A stretch of DNA of 64,000 nucleotides, from NCBI GenBank assembly GCA_037976565.1, contig CP137686.1, positions 28,659,458 through 28,723,457 of the forward strand, given 5' to 3'. A program made the position numbers and the translations under genes. Shown piece after piece: positions 36,323 to 48,200 of the stretch; the stretch's first letter is position 1; the number at the start of each line of letters is the position of its first letter. The DNA comes from Mesocentrotus franciscanus (taxonomy: Eukaryota; Echinodermata; Echinoidea; Camarodonta; Strongylocentrotidae). The notes below the pieces were generated by a model that had not been told where the DNA came from, ran no database searches, and was given only the letters and a program-made list of their open reading frames with translations.

Positions 36323-38565
36323 ATGCTCTTCTATATATAGGGTTCACATACATTGTATTATTCTCTCATCTTATTTATATACATGTACATGTATGCCAGG
36401 ATGAGTGATATAGGAATGGTACAAATATGTAAATATGTAAATATGATATATTTTAAGATATAGTAGGAAGCTCAGTGATTCTGCTCAGTGAAAGCCTCAA
36501 GTAGGTTAGCAGTATGTGGGGCATGCAGTGCCAAAGGTCAGATTAAAGGTCGCAATGTAAAGCTTGTTCATGAGACTGTGACTAGGTCATAGAAGAGGTA
36601 ATGTAATGGAAGAGATTGAGGTATAGATCAGGTAAAAATAAATAGTAATCCCCTATTACGTTTTCTCAAAAGTAATAAATGTCTGATTACTGTGTTTAAG
36701 TTCAGAGAAATGAGTCCTAGATTTATTTGAAAAAATATGGGCCATTGCCTAGCAGTTAAGATGTAATCTAGAATGAATGAATTGCGGTTTTGTATACCAG
36801 TATGCTAAAGGTCTATTTTGTATTTGCATGTATAGGATAGATGGGATTATCTCTTAAACAGCAAGCTGTCATTTCCTCTCACATGATATGTGACAAAATG
36901 ATGCAATATTAGTATGAAGTAGAAGGTCTAATAATCTGAGCTACAACATGTACACTATTACATGTATATACTAATGCCTGCAATAAAGAATCACGTTTAT
37001 ATCTTGCAGTAGTCCTTCGGATGGGATGTACAACCATAATTTACATGATTTTCACCCTTGATTTCTAAGAATCTACTCGCTTTCCTGTGCATATTGACAC
37101 ACAAGAAATGTTGTAGTTAAATGCCTTATCTATGTAGGAACATGTCATACATCATTCATGCTACAAGTGAGTTCTTTTCTGATAAAATCAAGAAGAGTTT
37201 GAGGGGAAAGGCTTCCTATCAGAAATAAAGTCACTTCATAGTAAGGGCATTTCCTTGTAAAAAGCCTCACATTGTTACAGTTAAAATGCAATTCTATTTT
37301 TAGTATTTAATTGTATTTTATCCCATTGTCTAAATGGCCAAGGTTCTTCAAGAATTGACTATTAGCATTAACAACAATGCTATAGACATGACTGTGTACA
37401 TGTACTTTGTTTCACTTTCTACCGTGATGTACTCACATATCAGTTTGGTATTAATCTTCTGTTTTTGAGTTTCTGTAATTACAGCATTATGAGTTTACTG
37501 CAGTTATAAATAACTTGTAGTCTTGTATATTGATTATAAAGACTTTCCATGATGTAAATAAAGCTTGCTACATTAGCAAATCCTATTAGAAATGAAAGGT
37601 TAGATTGTTGTGCTTCATTTCTCTATACTCTATTATATTGGTATAAAGGTTTCAGTTACCTTACTGGGAATATAAAAGTACATGCAGGATGCATGAATGA
37701 TTTTCATTTTTACTGATTGATTAACTGTTTGGAAATTACTTCAGAATAGCTTTTCTTAGAATAGACTGGAAGTACTATATAAATAGAATTGTATTACCAG
37801 TTATTTTGAAAGAATCTACCAGTATCTTTAATCCGTTTTTAATATACTCTATATATAACTCCTATTTTGCATTCTCATACTCTCCACCTCTGTCTCTCTC
37901 TCTCTCTCTCTCTCCTCTCTCTATTTCTTTTTTCTCTCTCTCTCTTGCTATCCTCCTCTGACCGCTTCTTTCTCTCTCTCTCAGTAGGTCCATGCTCTCT
38001 CTCTCTCTTAAAATCATAATACATGTATTTTTGTTTCACATTTATGTGAATCTACATGCTGCTTTGTCAAAATCCATTTGTCAATGTGTGAAATGCACAA
38101 TATCACTCTTTGAATGTCATTAGCAATGAAGAAGGATCAAACGCATCATTACTTGATATCACTTACTGACAGACAGAAGGCTATTAATTTATATGCCCTT
38201 CTTGCTCTTAAATGACAGTACATGTACTGGTACACAAAATCAGTCTCTTATGTTATAGAATACACATACATACACTTATAAACACTTTATCTAACATGCA
38301 TATATTTAATGGTCAATATGGTTATTGTCAATATGGTTATTTCAAGATTTAGAACATTATTAAGAGAACAGAGAGTTATATTGAATAAAAAAGGATAATG
38401 ATAAAAACTGTACACATTATTACATGTACATACAGTATACATAGTACATTAGTGAATTGAAGAATAAGAGAGCGTTGACACAATAATAATAATAATATCT
38501 CGGTAATATACAGATATATAAAGCAAGTATTAAGTATAAAGCAAGATATATTGTATGTATCACCG
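36323..38565. other. Non-coding, CT-rich patches
   Basis: No gene seen. CT dinucleotide tracts lie at about 37,893-37,925 and 37,935-38,010. AT-rich otherwise, with TACATGTA words. Confidence 0.5.
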
Positions 38566-40472
38566 TCTAGTCTTACCGATCATGATTTTAGGCATAAATC
38601 ATTTGCACGAAAATAAAGCTAATAGTCATCATATTATGAAAGGACATCTTACAACTTGCCAGATCTTTGATGCCAATTTGGCAAAGATTATTTGGTTTAA
38701 ACTTCGAGATGCTCTTGTTTCTTTCTTAATTTGGGAAATGTTTCTTTATTACATGTATATCAAGAGTGAAACCTTCCAAATTTCTCTTCATACCAATACT
38801 TTTCTCTGCAATGTAATTTAGCATTTTACATTGTCAAATCTACCTTTAGTCTTTAATAACAAAAGAAATTTAATTATGAATTTTGCAGATAACAGATAAC
38901 AGAAATATATGATTCTCTTTATGTGACATTCTTTGTTTTCCAAATGATGTACATTTTGTGTTTTAAAGAAAATATAGTTTGGGTGTATACAGGCGCGGAT
39001 CCAGGATTTCTTAGGGGGGGGGGGGCCCAAATTTGAAATTGTGCCAGCCAAATATTGGTACGTAATGGTGACCACTAAAGCAAAATCGTCGGGGGGGGGG
39101 CAGAAAAAAATCTGCATCACCACCACTCCTACATGCAGGCCCTGCTGAGCGTTTTTCAAAGTGGGTGGGGGGGGGGGGCAAAAGTATTTACTATTTCAGG
39201 TAGAGCGTAGCGTGAATCGGCGTGGGGTCTAGGGGCAAAGCCCGGCAGGGGTCAAGGGGCAGTGCCCCGGAAGCTCAGGGGTTTTAAGCATTTAATTACG
39301 GTCAGATGAGCATATTTTGATACCTTATTTGTGACACTGGCAGGTCACTAATTGGCGTGGGGTCGAGGGGGCGGAGCCCCAAGAAGCTCAGGGGTTTAAG
39401 CATTAAATAACGGTCAGATGAGCATCCAGGAGCCCGCCTTAGAGCCCTAGGTGGGGTCCAGGGGACAGAGCCCTGTGAAGCTCAGAGGTTTTGGGCATTT
39501 AGTTATGGTCAGGTCAGCATATTTTGATACCTTATTTGTGAAACTGGCAGGTAACTAATTGGCGTGGGGTCGAGGGGGCGGAGCCCCCGGAAGCTCAGGG
39601 GTTTTAGGCATTAAATTACGGTCAGATTAGCATTCAAGGGCCCGCCTTAGGGCCCTAGGTGGAATCCAGGGGGCAGAGCCCCCGTAAGCTCAGGGGTTTT
39701 AGGTATTAAATCACGGTAAGATGAGCATATTTTGTGACACTGGCAGGTCACTTTTCTTCTTTTTTTCTCTCTCTCTCTCTTTCTTTCTATTTCTCTTTAA
39801 TATAACTTTTTGAAAAGGGGGAGCTCGAGCCCCCGAGCCGCGCCGTTTCGCGGGCCCTGACATGTAGGCCTCTAAATAAGCATATTTTTTGCCTGACTGT
39901 AAATTTGGGACTTTGTCATTTTCCAACAAACGCATAAAAATTATAATTTAAAAATCCCGGAAAATTATGTAATTTTCAGCAAAATTTGTAAATCACTATA
40001 GTATCCAATTAAATATAAACCATGCTTAAATTCTATTTGGGGGCAACTGCAGTAAATTGCACCTGAAATTGCACCATACGCATTATAAGTTCCAAACGCT
40101 TTCTTTCATACAAATGTACAAAAAAGTTTCGAAAGCTTAAATGCATACTATTTCACAAGATGTAATAAAACAATATGAAAAGTTCTAATGATACATTTAC
40201 ATGCAAATGCATGATCTTTTTTGCGTTTCTTTCTGCCTGCAAAATAGTTTTCTTCTGCATTTTGTTTTGTTGCTGTTATGAGTTTATATTCATAGTATAA
40301 TTGTTATCAACAGGAATACATAAATAAATAAATAAATACATTTGTACAATGATAGTTGTACAATGATGATAGAAGAAGCGACAAAAATTGCAACTGATCT
40401 TTCCTTATTGTCCCCCTTTTCTTTTATTCTTCCTTTATAGTTTCTTTCCCTTTCTCCTCTTTCCCTCCCCTT

Positions 40473-40506
<34 letters not shown>

Positions 40507-41002
40507 ACCGAGGGGAGGGCAAGGTCCTTTCGGCCCCGATCCACACCTTGTTGGCGGGGAAAATCGCAACTGATCCCCCACCTTTTTTTCTTTCCCTCCT
40601 CTTCCCTTTCCCTTCCCTTCCTTCTCTCTTTTAAGTTTGCTGGGGTGGGCATGGGCCTTTCGGTCCCCCCGATCCACACGTTGTTGGCCGAATTAATCGC
40701 AACTCCCCTTCTTTTCATCCTTTTCTTTTCTTCTTCCTCTTTTTTGTTCCCTTTAGCTCTCCTCTTTCACTTTCCCTTCCCTTTTTTGGCGGGGAGGCAA
40801 GGGCCTTTGGCCCCTCCCGATCCACAACTTGTTGGCGGGAAAATCGCAACTGATATCCCCCTTCTTTTCTTCTTCCTCTTTATCTTTATCTCCTCTTTCT
40901 TTTTTTTCTTTCCCTTTCCTTCCTTCTCTCTTTTTTTTGCTGGGGAGGCAACAGCCTGGGAGGCAAGACCCTTTCGGCCCCGATCTCCATCTTTCCCCTT
41001 TA

Positions 41003-41052
<50 letters not shown>

Positions 41053-41371
41053 GGGGCAAGGCCCCCTGCCCCCCTGGAACCGCGCCTAGGTGTATAAACC
41101 CTTTTTTGTAACCCACAACTATGACCGGATAGATGATGGGATCAGATAACTAGAATTGATATGATCAACAGGAAGAAACATGACGATGTAGCCTTCCGTC
41201 AATCTTGTAGAAATGAGGAACTGAAAGACATGTATGTTATTAAGCTCTTTATCCGGAATGCACATAAATTAAACTCTTCTTAATATATTATTAAAGCCAG
41301 TATACCAATAAAGTTACTATTTATATTTTAAAAGTCAGTCCAAATGTTATGAGAAGCTAGGTTATATATGA
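38566..41371 (+). repeat. 0.7-kb direct repeat, right copy, interrupted
   Basis: The same sequence as 31,628-32,331 with small differences. It is split between 38,989 and 41,089 by a hAT-like element. The two copies flank about 6.2 kb that includes the minisatellite. Confidence 0.85.
38990..41088. mobile_element. hAT-like non-autonomous element, 2,099 bp
   Basis: It is flanked by GGTGTATA on both sides (38,982-38,989 and 41,089-41,096). The ends are CAGGCGCGGATCCAGG and, inverted, CCTGGAACCGCGCCTA. The paralogous empty site at about 32,050 has a single GGTGTATA. The interior has two tandem families: a module with GGGTTTTAAGCATT, TACGGTCAGATGAGCAT and GGCGTGGGGTC (about 39,180-39,760), and a pyrimidine-rich module with CCGATCCACA, TTGTTGGCGGG and AAATCGCAACTGAT (about 40,380-41,060). 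No transposase frame, so mobilisation would need a partner. Confidence 0.9.
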
Positions 41372-41678
41372 AGATAAAATCTTTGGGGGTAAATTGAATA
41401 CTATATACACTATAATAGAGAATGCCCATCGGATATAAAGAGTATCTCAATCCCGATCGATAGCAAGTTGCTTTGAAAATTCAGAGAATAAAACTGATTA
41501 AATTTAAGCAAATACGGATAAATAACAAGAGATCGATTCACACATCTTTAAATAGCTAGATCACTATGTGAACGTACACTTAATTTTTAAAATGTTAAAA
41601 TGGGTCATTTGACTGTGACATGATTGCGGAATGTATATTCTTCTCTGTAATATAGAGCCTTAATTCTTCCTTGGCCGG
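41372..41678. other. Short non-coding spacer
   Basis: Lies between the right 0.7-kb repeat and the start of the duplicated receptor block. No exon or element recognised. Confidence 0.5.
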
Positions 41679-41776
41679 GGCTGTACGTAGCACAGTCTTC
41701 ATAAAGCTTGGCTGTAGTAAATAAGCAGTTATCGTAGTATTATGGTATGATACTACCCCTCCCTGTTTGGGTCATG

Positions 41777-41896
<120 letters not shown>

Positions 41897-41927
41897 CAGA
41901 AAGATTGTTCACCCGGCGACGAAATAC

Positions 41928-41937
41928 TTTTTATAGG
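41928..41937 (+). promoter_or_regulatory. TATA-like box of the SRCR-HYR gene
   Basis: TTTTTATAGG lies 174 bp before the initiating ATG at 42,111, downstream of the GA tract. It is preserved in block B at 47,818-47,827 with the same following sequence (GGAATAGATGGCTC). Position and conservation suggest a core promoter. No start-site data. Confidence 0.35.
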
Positions 41938-42110
41938 GGAATAGATGGCTCGTATAGTAGGAGGTGATGTAGGAAGTGTGGAGTCATGTTTCTTTGTGTA
42001 TCGCAGGATGTTCAATGTGATGTGGGAAAACATTTCGACCCTGAATGTGACACAATGCTCACAGCCGGATCACTACATACATATCGTCTATCTCTCCTCA
42101 TAATCCAACA

Positions 42111-42243
42111 ATGGCTAATTGGGAAATGGTCTTGTTTCGATTGATATTATCCACTATTCTTCTCCCAAATATCAATGGTGTATCAAATATAGATTCAGAT
42201 CCAGAGGACTATGACACAGGGAGCTGGAGTGCAATCGACATAG
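42111..42243 (+). CDS. Exon 1: signal peptide
   Basis: Encodes MANWEMVLFRLILSTILLPN then an acidic stretch (NIDSDPEDYDTG). The hydrophobic core LFRLILSTILL after a short N-terminus fits a secretory signal with cleavage near NGVS. It ends in phase 1 at a GTAAGC donor. The start is the first ATG after the TATA-like word. Confidence 0.75.
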
Positions 42244-45200
42244 GTAAGCATATAGCATAAAAGGCTTTAATATTAGTTTTAATAGTTGTATTGTTAGCAA
42301 ACCTTCTCTACTTCTACACATACCAAGAGAAAGTGCCATATGACCCAAGGGGTTTACCATGAAATTACGCCCCCTGTCGAATCTTATCTATTCATAAAAT
42401 CAAACCAGGTTTATTATCACTTTTAATTAAGAACTTTTGCCACAACATGAAATGATACACTTAATTAGCCAGACTTTACAACTGTTGTTTAACATTTCAA
42501 TGTTTTGACTATAGGTTGGCCAGGTATCCGACCTGACATTTGGATCCCGAGTACAACAAACATTGGTGAGAATTTTTCCTCTTTGTTTAGAAAATTATAT
42601 TAAAGTAAACTACAATTCTACTCATTTTGTATAAATGTCAATATTTATTTCACATAGACTTTCTCTTTTACATCATTATGAATTGCCATATATTATATCT
42701 ATTTATCTACATTACCAATTCATCCTCATACTGTCAGCCCCCACTCCCCTGGAGCATTTTGACAAGCTGTAGTGATATATACTGGAAATTAGATCTGTAA
42801 TGTTAATACTAGTTGAAGGAACGGGGCACAAAGACGATAAGAGATAGGACTGGGGTATATATGTATGCATGCATATATAATTATTATGGGTGGTAGGCCT
42901 AATGCAAGCCAGTGGAATAATAAATGAAACAGCTACAAAAATTAACCAGATAAACAGAGAGACTAACGATATCAGATTTTGTTTGGCAATAATGATGATT
43001 TTTTTAAATCCACATATCGAGAAATAACCCATCAAGGCATGATCAGGGGGCGTGGCAACCGTAGTGAAACACTTTGAATTGAGCACACAAAATAATCTAC
43101 TTTGGGGAACTGCTTCGAGGGAGATCGCGTATGCAATTTTGTTTGGCTCAACGGCGGGGTTGTATAGTGAGCACTAAAAAAAAATATTATCTTTTTACTC
43201 AACACCCCCCGCCCCTCCCCGCCCCCTCCCGCCCCCCTCCCCCCAGATAAACAGAGAGACTAACGATATCATATTTTGTTTGGCAATAATGATGATTTTT
43301 TTTTAAATCCACATATCGGGAAATAACCCATCAAGGCATGATCAGGGCAGTGGCGGATCCAGCCGGCGGCAAGGGAGGGGGCCTAAAAAGGGGCCCACTT
43401 CGTGCGAAAATTTGAAAATCGTGCCGGTCGATTTTTCGCTCAGTGGGGTAGTGAGCAAAAAAATAAAAAAATTTGGCACCCGAAAAAAATTTTTCTCTCC
43501 GGGAAGGGTAATTTTTTTTCCACCACCACCCCCCCTTTGGGCACCAGGGGTAGTGAGCACAAATTTTTTTTTTTTGGCACCCGAAAAATTTTTTTCCCTA
43601 TGGGAAGGGTAATTTTTTTTTCCACCGCCACCCCTTGGGCGCCAGGAGGGGCCCAACTTCTTTTTTTCAAAAAGGGTGTTTTTACCTATTTTTTTCTAGG
43701 GAGGGGCCTGGCCCCTGGCCCCTGGATCCGCCACTGGATCAGGGGGCGTGGCAACCGTAGTGAAACACTTTGAATTGAGCACACAAAATAATCTACTTTG
43801 GGGAACTGCTTCGAGGGAGATCGCGTATGCAATTTTGTTTGGCTCAACGGCGGGGGTTGTATAGTGAGCACTAAAAAAAAATTATTTTTACTCAACACCC
43901 CCCTCCCCTCCCCGCCACCCTCACCCCCTCCCCTCCCCGCCCCCTTCCTCTTGAGCCAAAAAAATGGTAAAATTGTGGTAATTAACCATGCATGTTTGGC
44001 AAGAGATTTCTTTTCGTAAACCGGGCGATTCTACATCGAACGAAGCGGGAGAGCGGGAGGAAGGGCGTGGTGCCGGGAGTCTGCCGCTACGAGCTGGTGG
44101 GACGGCGGGAGAATGAGCGTGGTGGCGTTAATTTTGTTGGACTCCCTCCAAATGCGGGAGGGTTGACAGTGTCCTTCCTTACTCCTGATGTAGGGAGCCA
44201 TCTTGAAGTTCGTTTGGTCAATGGATCGAACAACGCTACCGGTCGAGTCGAGGTATGGTACAACGGTACTTGGGGAACAGTATGTGATGATGGATGGGAT
44301 TTGAACGACGCCAATGTCGTATGCAGAATGCTAGGGTTCTTCAAAGCGTCAAGTGCACCAGTCATGGCTGAATATGGTGCGGGTTCTGGAAACATTCATC
44401 TTGATGAAGTTGATTGTACTGGATCAGAAAGCAGCCTTAAAGACTGCATCAAGAGTGAATTTGGAGTCAATAATTGTGATCACAGTGAAGATGCTGGTGT
44501 CATCTGTACAGGTACGTATACTATGATGTAACCCTGTTTGTGAAATTCAAAAAGTCTTAATATGTAAGTCTTGTTTTTTTCTCCATTAAAAAAAAAACAT
44601 TATTTTATATGTCTTCTCCATATTCCTCTCTTCACTCCTCGTCTTACTTCTTCCCTTTCATTTCTCTCTTTCCCCCTGTCTCTGTCTCTGTCTCTGTCTT
44701 AATTCTCTCTGTCTCTCTGTCTCTGTCTCTGTCTCGGTCTCTCATGCTCTTACTCTATCTAATCGTTTCTGTTCTTATATTTATATCTGCGTCTTTGTCT
44801 GATATCCTTGTTCTCTTCCATACTCAAAACCTGAATTCATAATATATCATTAAATTTCAGCTCCCATCTCTCTTCAAGTCCGTCTCGTCGCTGGTCCAAA
44901 TAACAACTCGGGAAGAGTTGAAGTGCTAGAAATAGGATCTTGGGGAACTATCTGTGACGATGGCTGGGATGCAAAAGACGCTAATGTTGTATGCAGAATG
45001 CTGGGGTTCTTCGGTGCAGCATATGCACCTGTGCAAGCTACATACGGTGAAGGGGTAGGGCACATCTCACTCCGTAATGTGGATTGTATTGGGACAGAAA
45101 GCAACTTGGGAACATGTTTTCACGATAGACCTGAACCTTTTGACTGTGCTCATGACGAAGATGCCGGTGCTGTCTGCTTGGTTCTTATCCCAGGTATAAT

Positions 45201-48200
45201 GTGAAAGGAATAGAATAGTCCTTAAATCCATGATATGCAATTGTGTCCTGCTCTTATAGTTTGAAAACAAAATATCATGTGACTAAAAATATACATTTTA
45301 TAGATATCTGAAGATAATTTTAAAACAATGTGAGATATACACCTATTTAAGGTTTTTGTTACATATATATTAACACTTCCTTTTCATTTTAATTTGCACA
45401 GATGATTCCGTAAGCTCAGCATCATCCTGGAATGGTAAGTAAAAATAGAAAAAGAGAATCGAAAAGCTGATAGATGCCTGCTCTACATCTTTAATACCTT
45501 TTAACAAATTGATGATAAAAGAGCTTTGATTTCATGACAATCAACAGTCTGTGATAAGCAGGAATCTGCTGGGATACTTGTTGAGCCATAAAAGTATGAT
45601 ATATATATACATATCAAAGATTCCAGAAAGAACAGGAAGGGGGGAAGAAGTCACATTTGCCGACTGATACATCATGCATGCATATACTGCTTTCTTAAAG
45701 AATGATAATATATATTTTTTTCAAATCATAGTCTGATATTCGTTTTGGCTTGGTTCACCTGTTTAGGTTTTTGTTACATATATTTTAACACTTCTCTTTC
45801 ATTGTAATTTGAACAGATGATTCTGGAAGCGGGGCATCATCCGGAGATGGTAAGTAAAAAGAAAACAAAATTGATAGCTGATCGATAGCTAGATGCCCGC
45901 TCAACATCTTACCTTTGAACAAACTGATGATAAAAGAGCTTTGATTTCATGACAATCAACAGTGATACGCAGGAATCTTCCGGGATACTTGTCTCGTTGA
46001 GCCATAAAAGTATGATATATATATATATATATATATCAAAGATTCCAGAAAGAAAAGGAACGGGGGTAAGAAGTCACATTTGCCAACTGATACATCAGGG
46101 CATACTGCTTTCTTAAGGAATAATAATTTAAAAATTTAAAGTCACATTTGCCAACTGATACATCAGGGCATACTGCTTTCTTAAGGAATAATAATTTAAA
46201 AAAAATCCTAGTGTGTGTATATTATGAATTGGGCTCATACTATCTGTTATCGGAAAATAAAACTAATCGGTATACTGTAATTTAAATGTTAATCTTTATA
46301 TTGATTATGAAAATGAAGGAAGATTCGAGCTACAATGTCCAGACCTCGTATCAAGCACGGATAAAGGTCTTACTACATCATCTACTGTCATCATAGTCCC
46401 ACGCGTGCATGGTTTCATTGGCTATCAGAACTTCTTTGTGGGATGTACGTATACTTCACATGATGTATTTTACTATGGACACACTTGGGTTGCCTGTGCT
46501 GCACGAGATGATCTGGGAAACTACTTGACGTGTGATTTCATGATCACTGTCACAGGTATGCAACAAAAAGGAAGAATTACAACAACAGTACTACAGTAGT
46601 ATAAAATTGTATCAGCCATTTAGTAGACACTCGTGTTATTATAGAGTATTTCAGGAATTGATTATGGTTATACTTCGGTATAAATAGAAAAATCTAGTAT
46701 ACTTTCTCAAGGTCCACACTCTGTTTCATGTACATGAGAATCCCTGAATCACAATTGCCAGTGCTGCAAAATTTACAGTTCAGTTAATGTACAATTGTTA
46801 TTTGCAAAATATTACGTTGAATTTCTCTTCCTTTATATAACTTAGAATCCAAAACCCTGTATCAATTTTATTATTGTTTTTGGGTTTGCAATGTTGGGAT
46901 CTGTAATTAGTAAAGATATTTTAAGATCTAGTAAGTTACACTACATTGCCCAACCCCCCCTCCCCCCAAAAATCCCCAGAATATGTTCTCCATTTCAGTG
47001 GTGTTGGATGGTTCAGCCATTGAGAGGAGTCACTGGCATCATGGGTAGGGTAGCTAGGTGCACCTGCAATTAAGTGATGCGAGAACACAGCCATAGTGTT
47101 AGAGGATATGTGGCAGCTAGGGGTCGTTTCACTTTTTTTCAGACACATTGAACTTTGCCATTTTCTTTTTTGGGGTTACCTTTTTACCATTACATACATT
47201 TGTGCCCCATTAATAATAGGCTACCACTCACTTTATTTTTGGTTGTCCCAAAATTTGTATTTCAAGATGGCGACCCTCCCAGTTTGAACTGCCCTGATGT
47301 AACTTCCACCACGGACCAAGGTCTTCCTACATCTTCCCACGTCACCATCAACCCTCAGGCATCAGACAATATTGATCATAGTCTGCCTGTGATTTGCTCT
47401 CATACATCCAGTGATGTCTTCCAGTTTGGATATACCAATGTTACCTGTAATGCTACGGATGAATCAGGAAACATTGGCACGTGTCTGTTCGTGGTTAGAG
47501 TACAAGGTATGATACAACTTGCAATGCTATATGTTCGTTCAGGTACTGACTAAGTATTACTGTAGGCAAAATAAGGAAGTAGAACTTGAAGGACAAGGGC
47601 TGTGCATCACAAGTGTCTTGAACATCTTGAAAAACACAGGCGTCATAAAGCTTGGCTGTAGTAAATAAGCAGTTAGTATTATGGTATTACGTACTACACC
47701 TCCCTGTTTGGGTCATGGAGGGAGAGAGAGAGAGAGAGAAACAGAGAATTGGAAAGAAACCGAGAGAGAGAGAGAGAGAGAAAACGAGACAGAAAGATTT
47801 TTCATGACAAAATAGACTTTTTATAGGGGAATAGATGGCTCTCATAGTATACATGAAGGGGTAACTTAGTAGGTCCATTTTATGATGTAGGGAGTTGAGT
47901 CATGTTTCTGTGTATATCGCATGATGTTCAATTTGATGTGGGAAAACCCTTCGACCCTGAACGTGACACAATTAATGCTCACAGACGGATCGTAATCCAA
48001 CAATGGCTATAATTGGGAAATTGTCTCGTTTCGTTTGACATTGTCCGTCATTCTTCTCCCACATATCAATGGTGTATCAAATATAGATTCAGATCTAGAG
48101 GACTGTGACAGAGGAGCTGGAGTGCAATTGACATACGTAAGCATAGCATAATTTAGGCTTATTAGTTTTTAATGGTATAATATTGTTGTATTGTTAGCAA

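Noticed and set aside
40290..41097. Open frames of 80-150 codons rich in Ser/Leu/Phe or Arg/Glu
   Set aside because: Translations of pyrimidine-rich tandem modules and CT tracts inside the 2.1-kb hAT-like element; no conserved domain.
43992..44193. In-frame extension upstream of SRCR 1
   Set aside because: The phase 1 acceptor at 44,193, the matching site in block B, and loss of similarity before it show this is intron.
44087..44395. Minus-strand frames opposite the SRCR exons
   Set aside because: Shadows of the SRCR coding strand; the same pattern appears opposite every SRCR copy.
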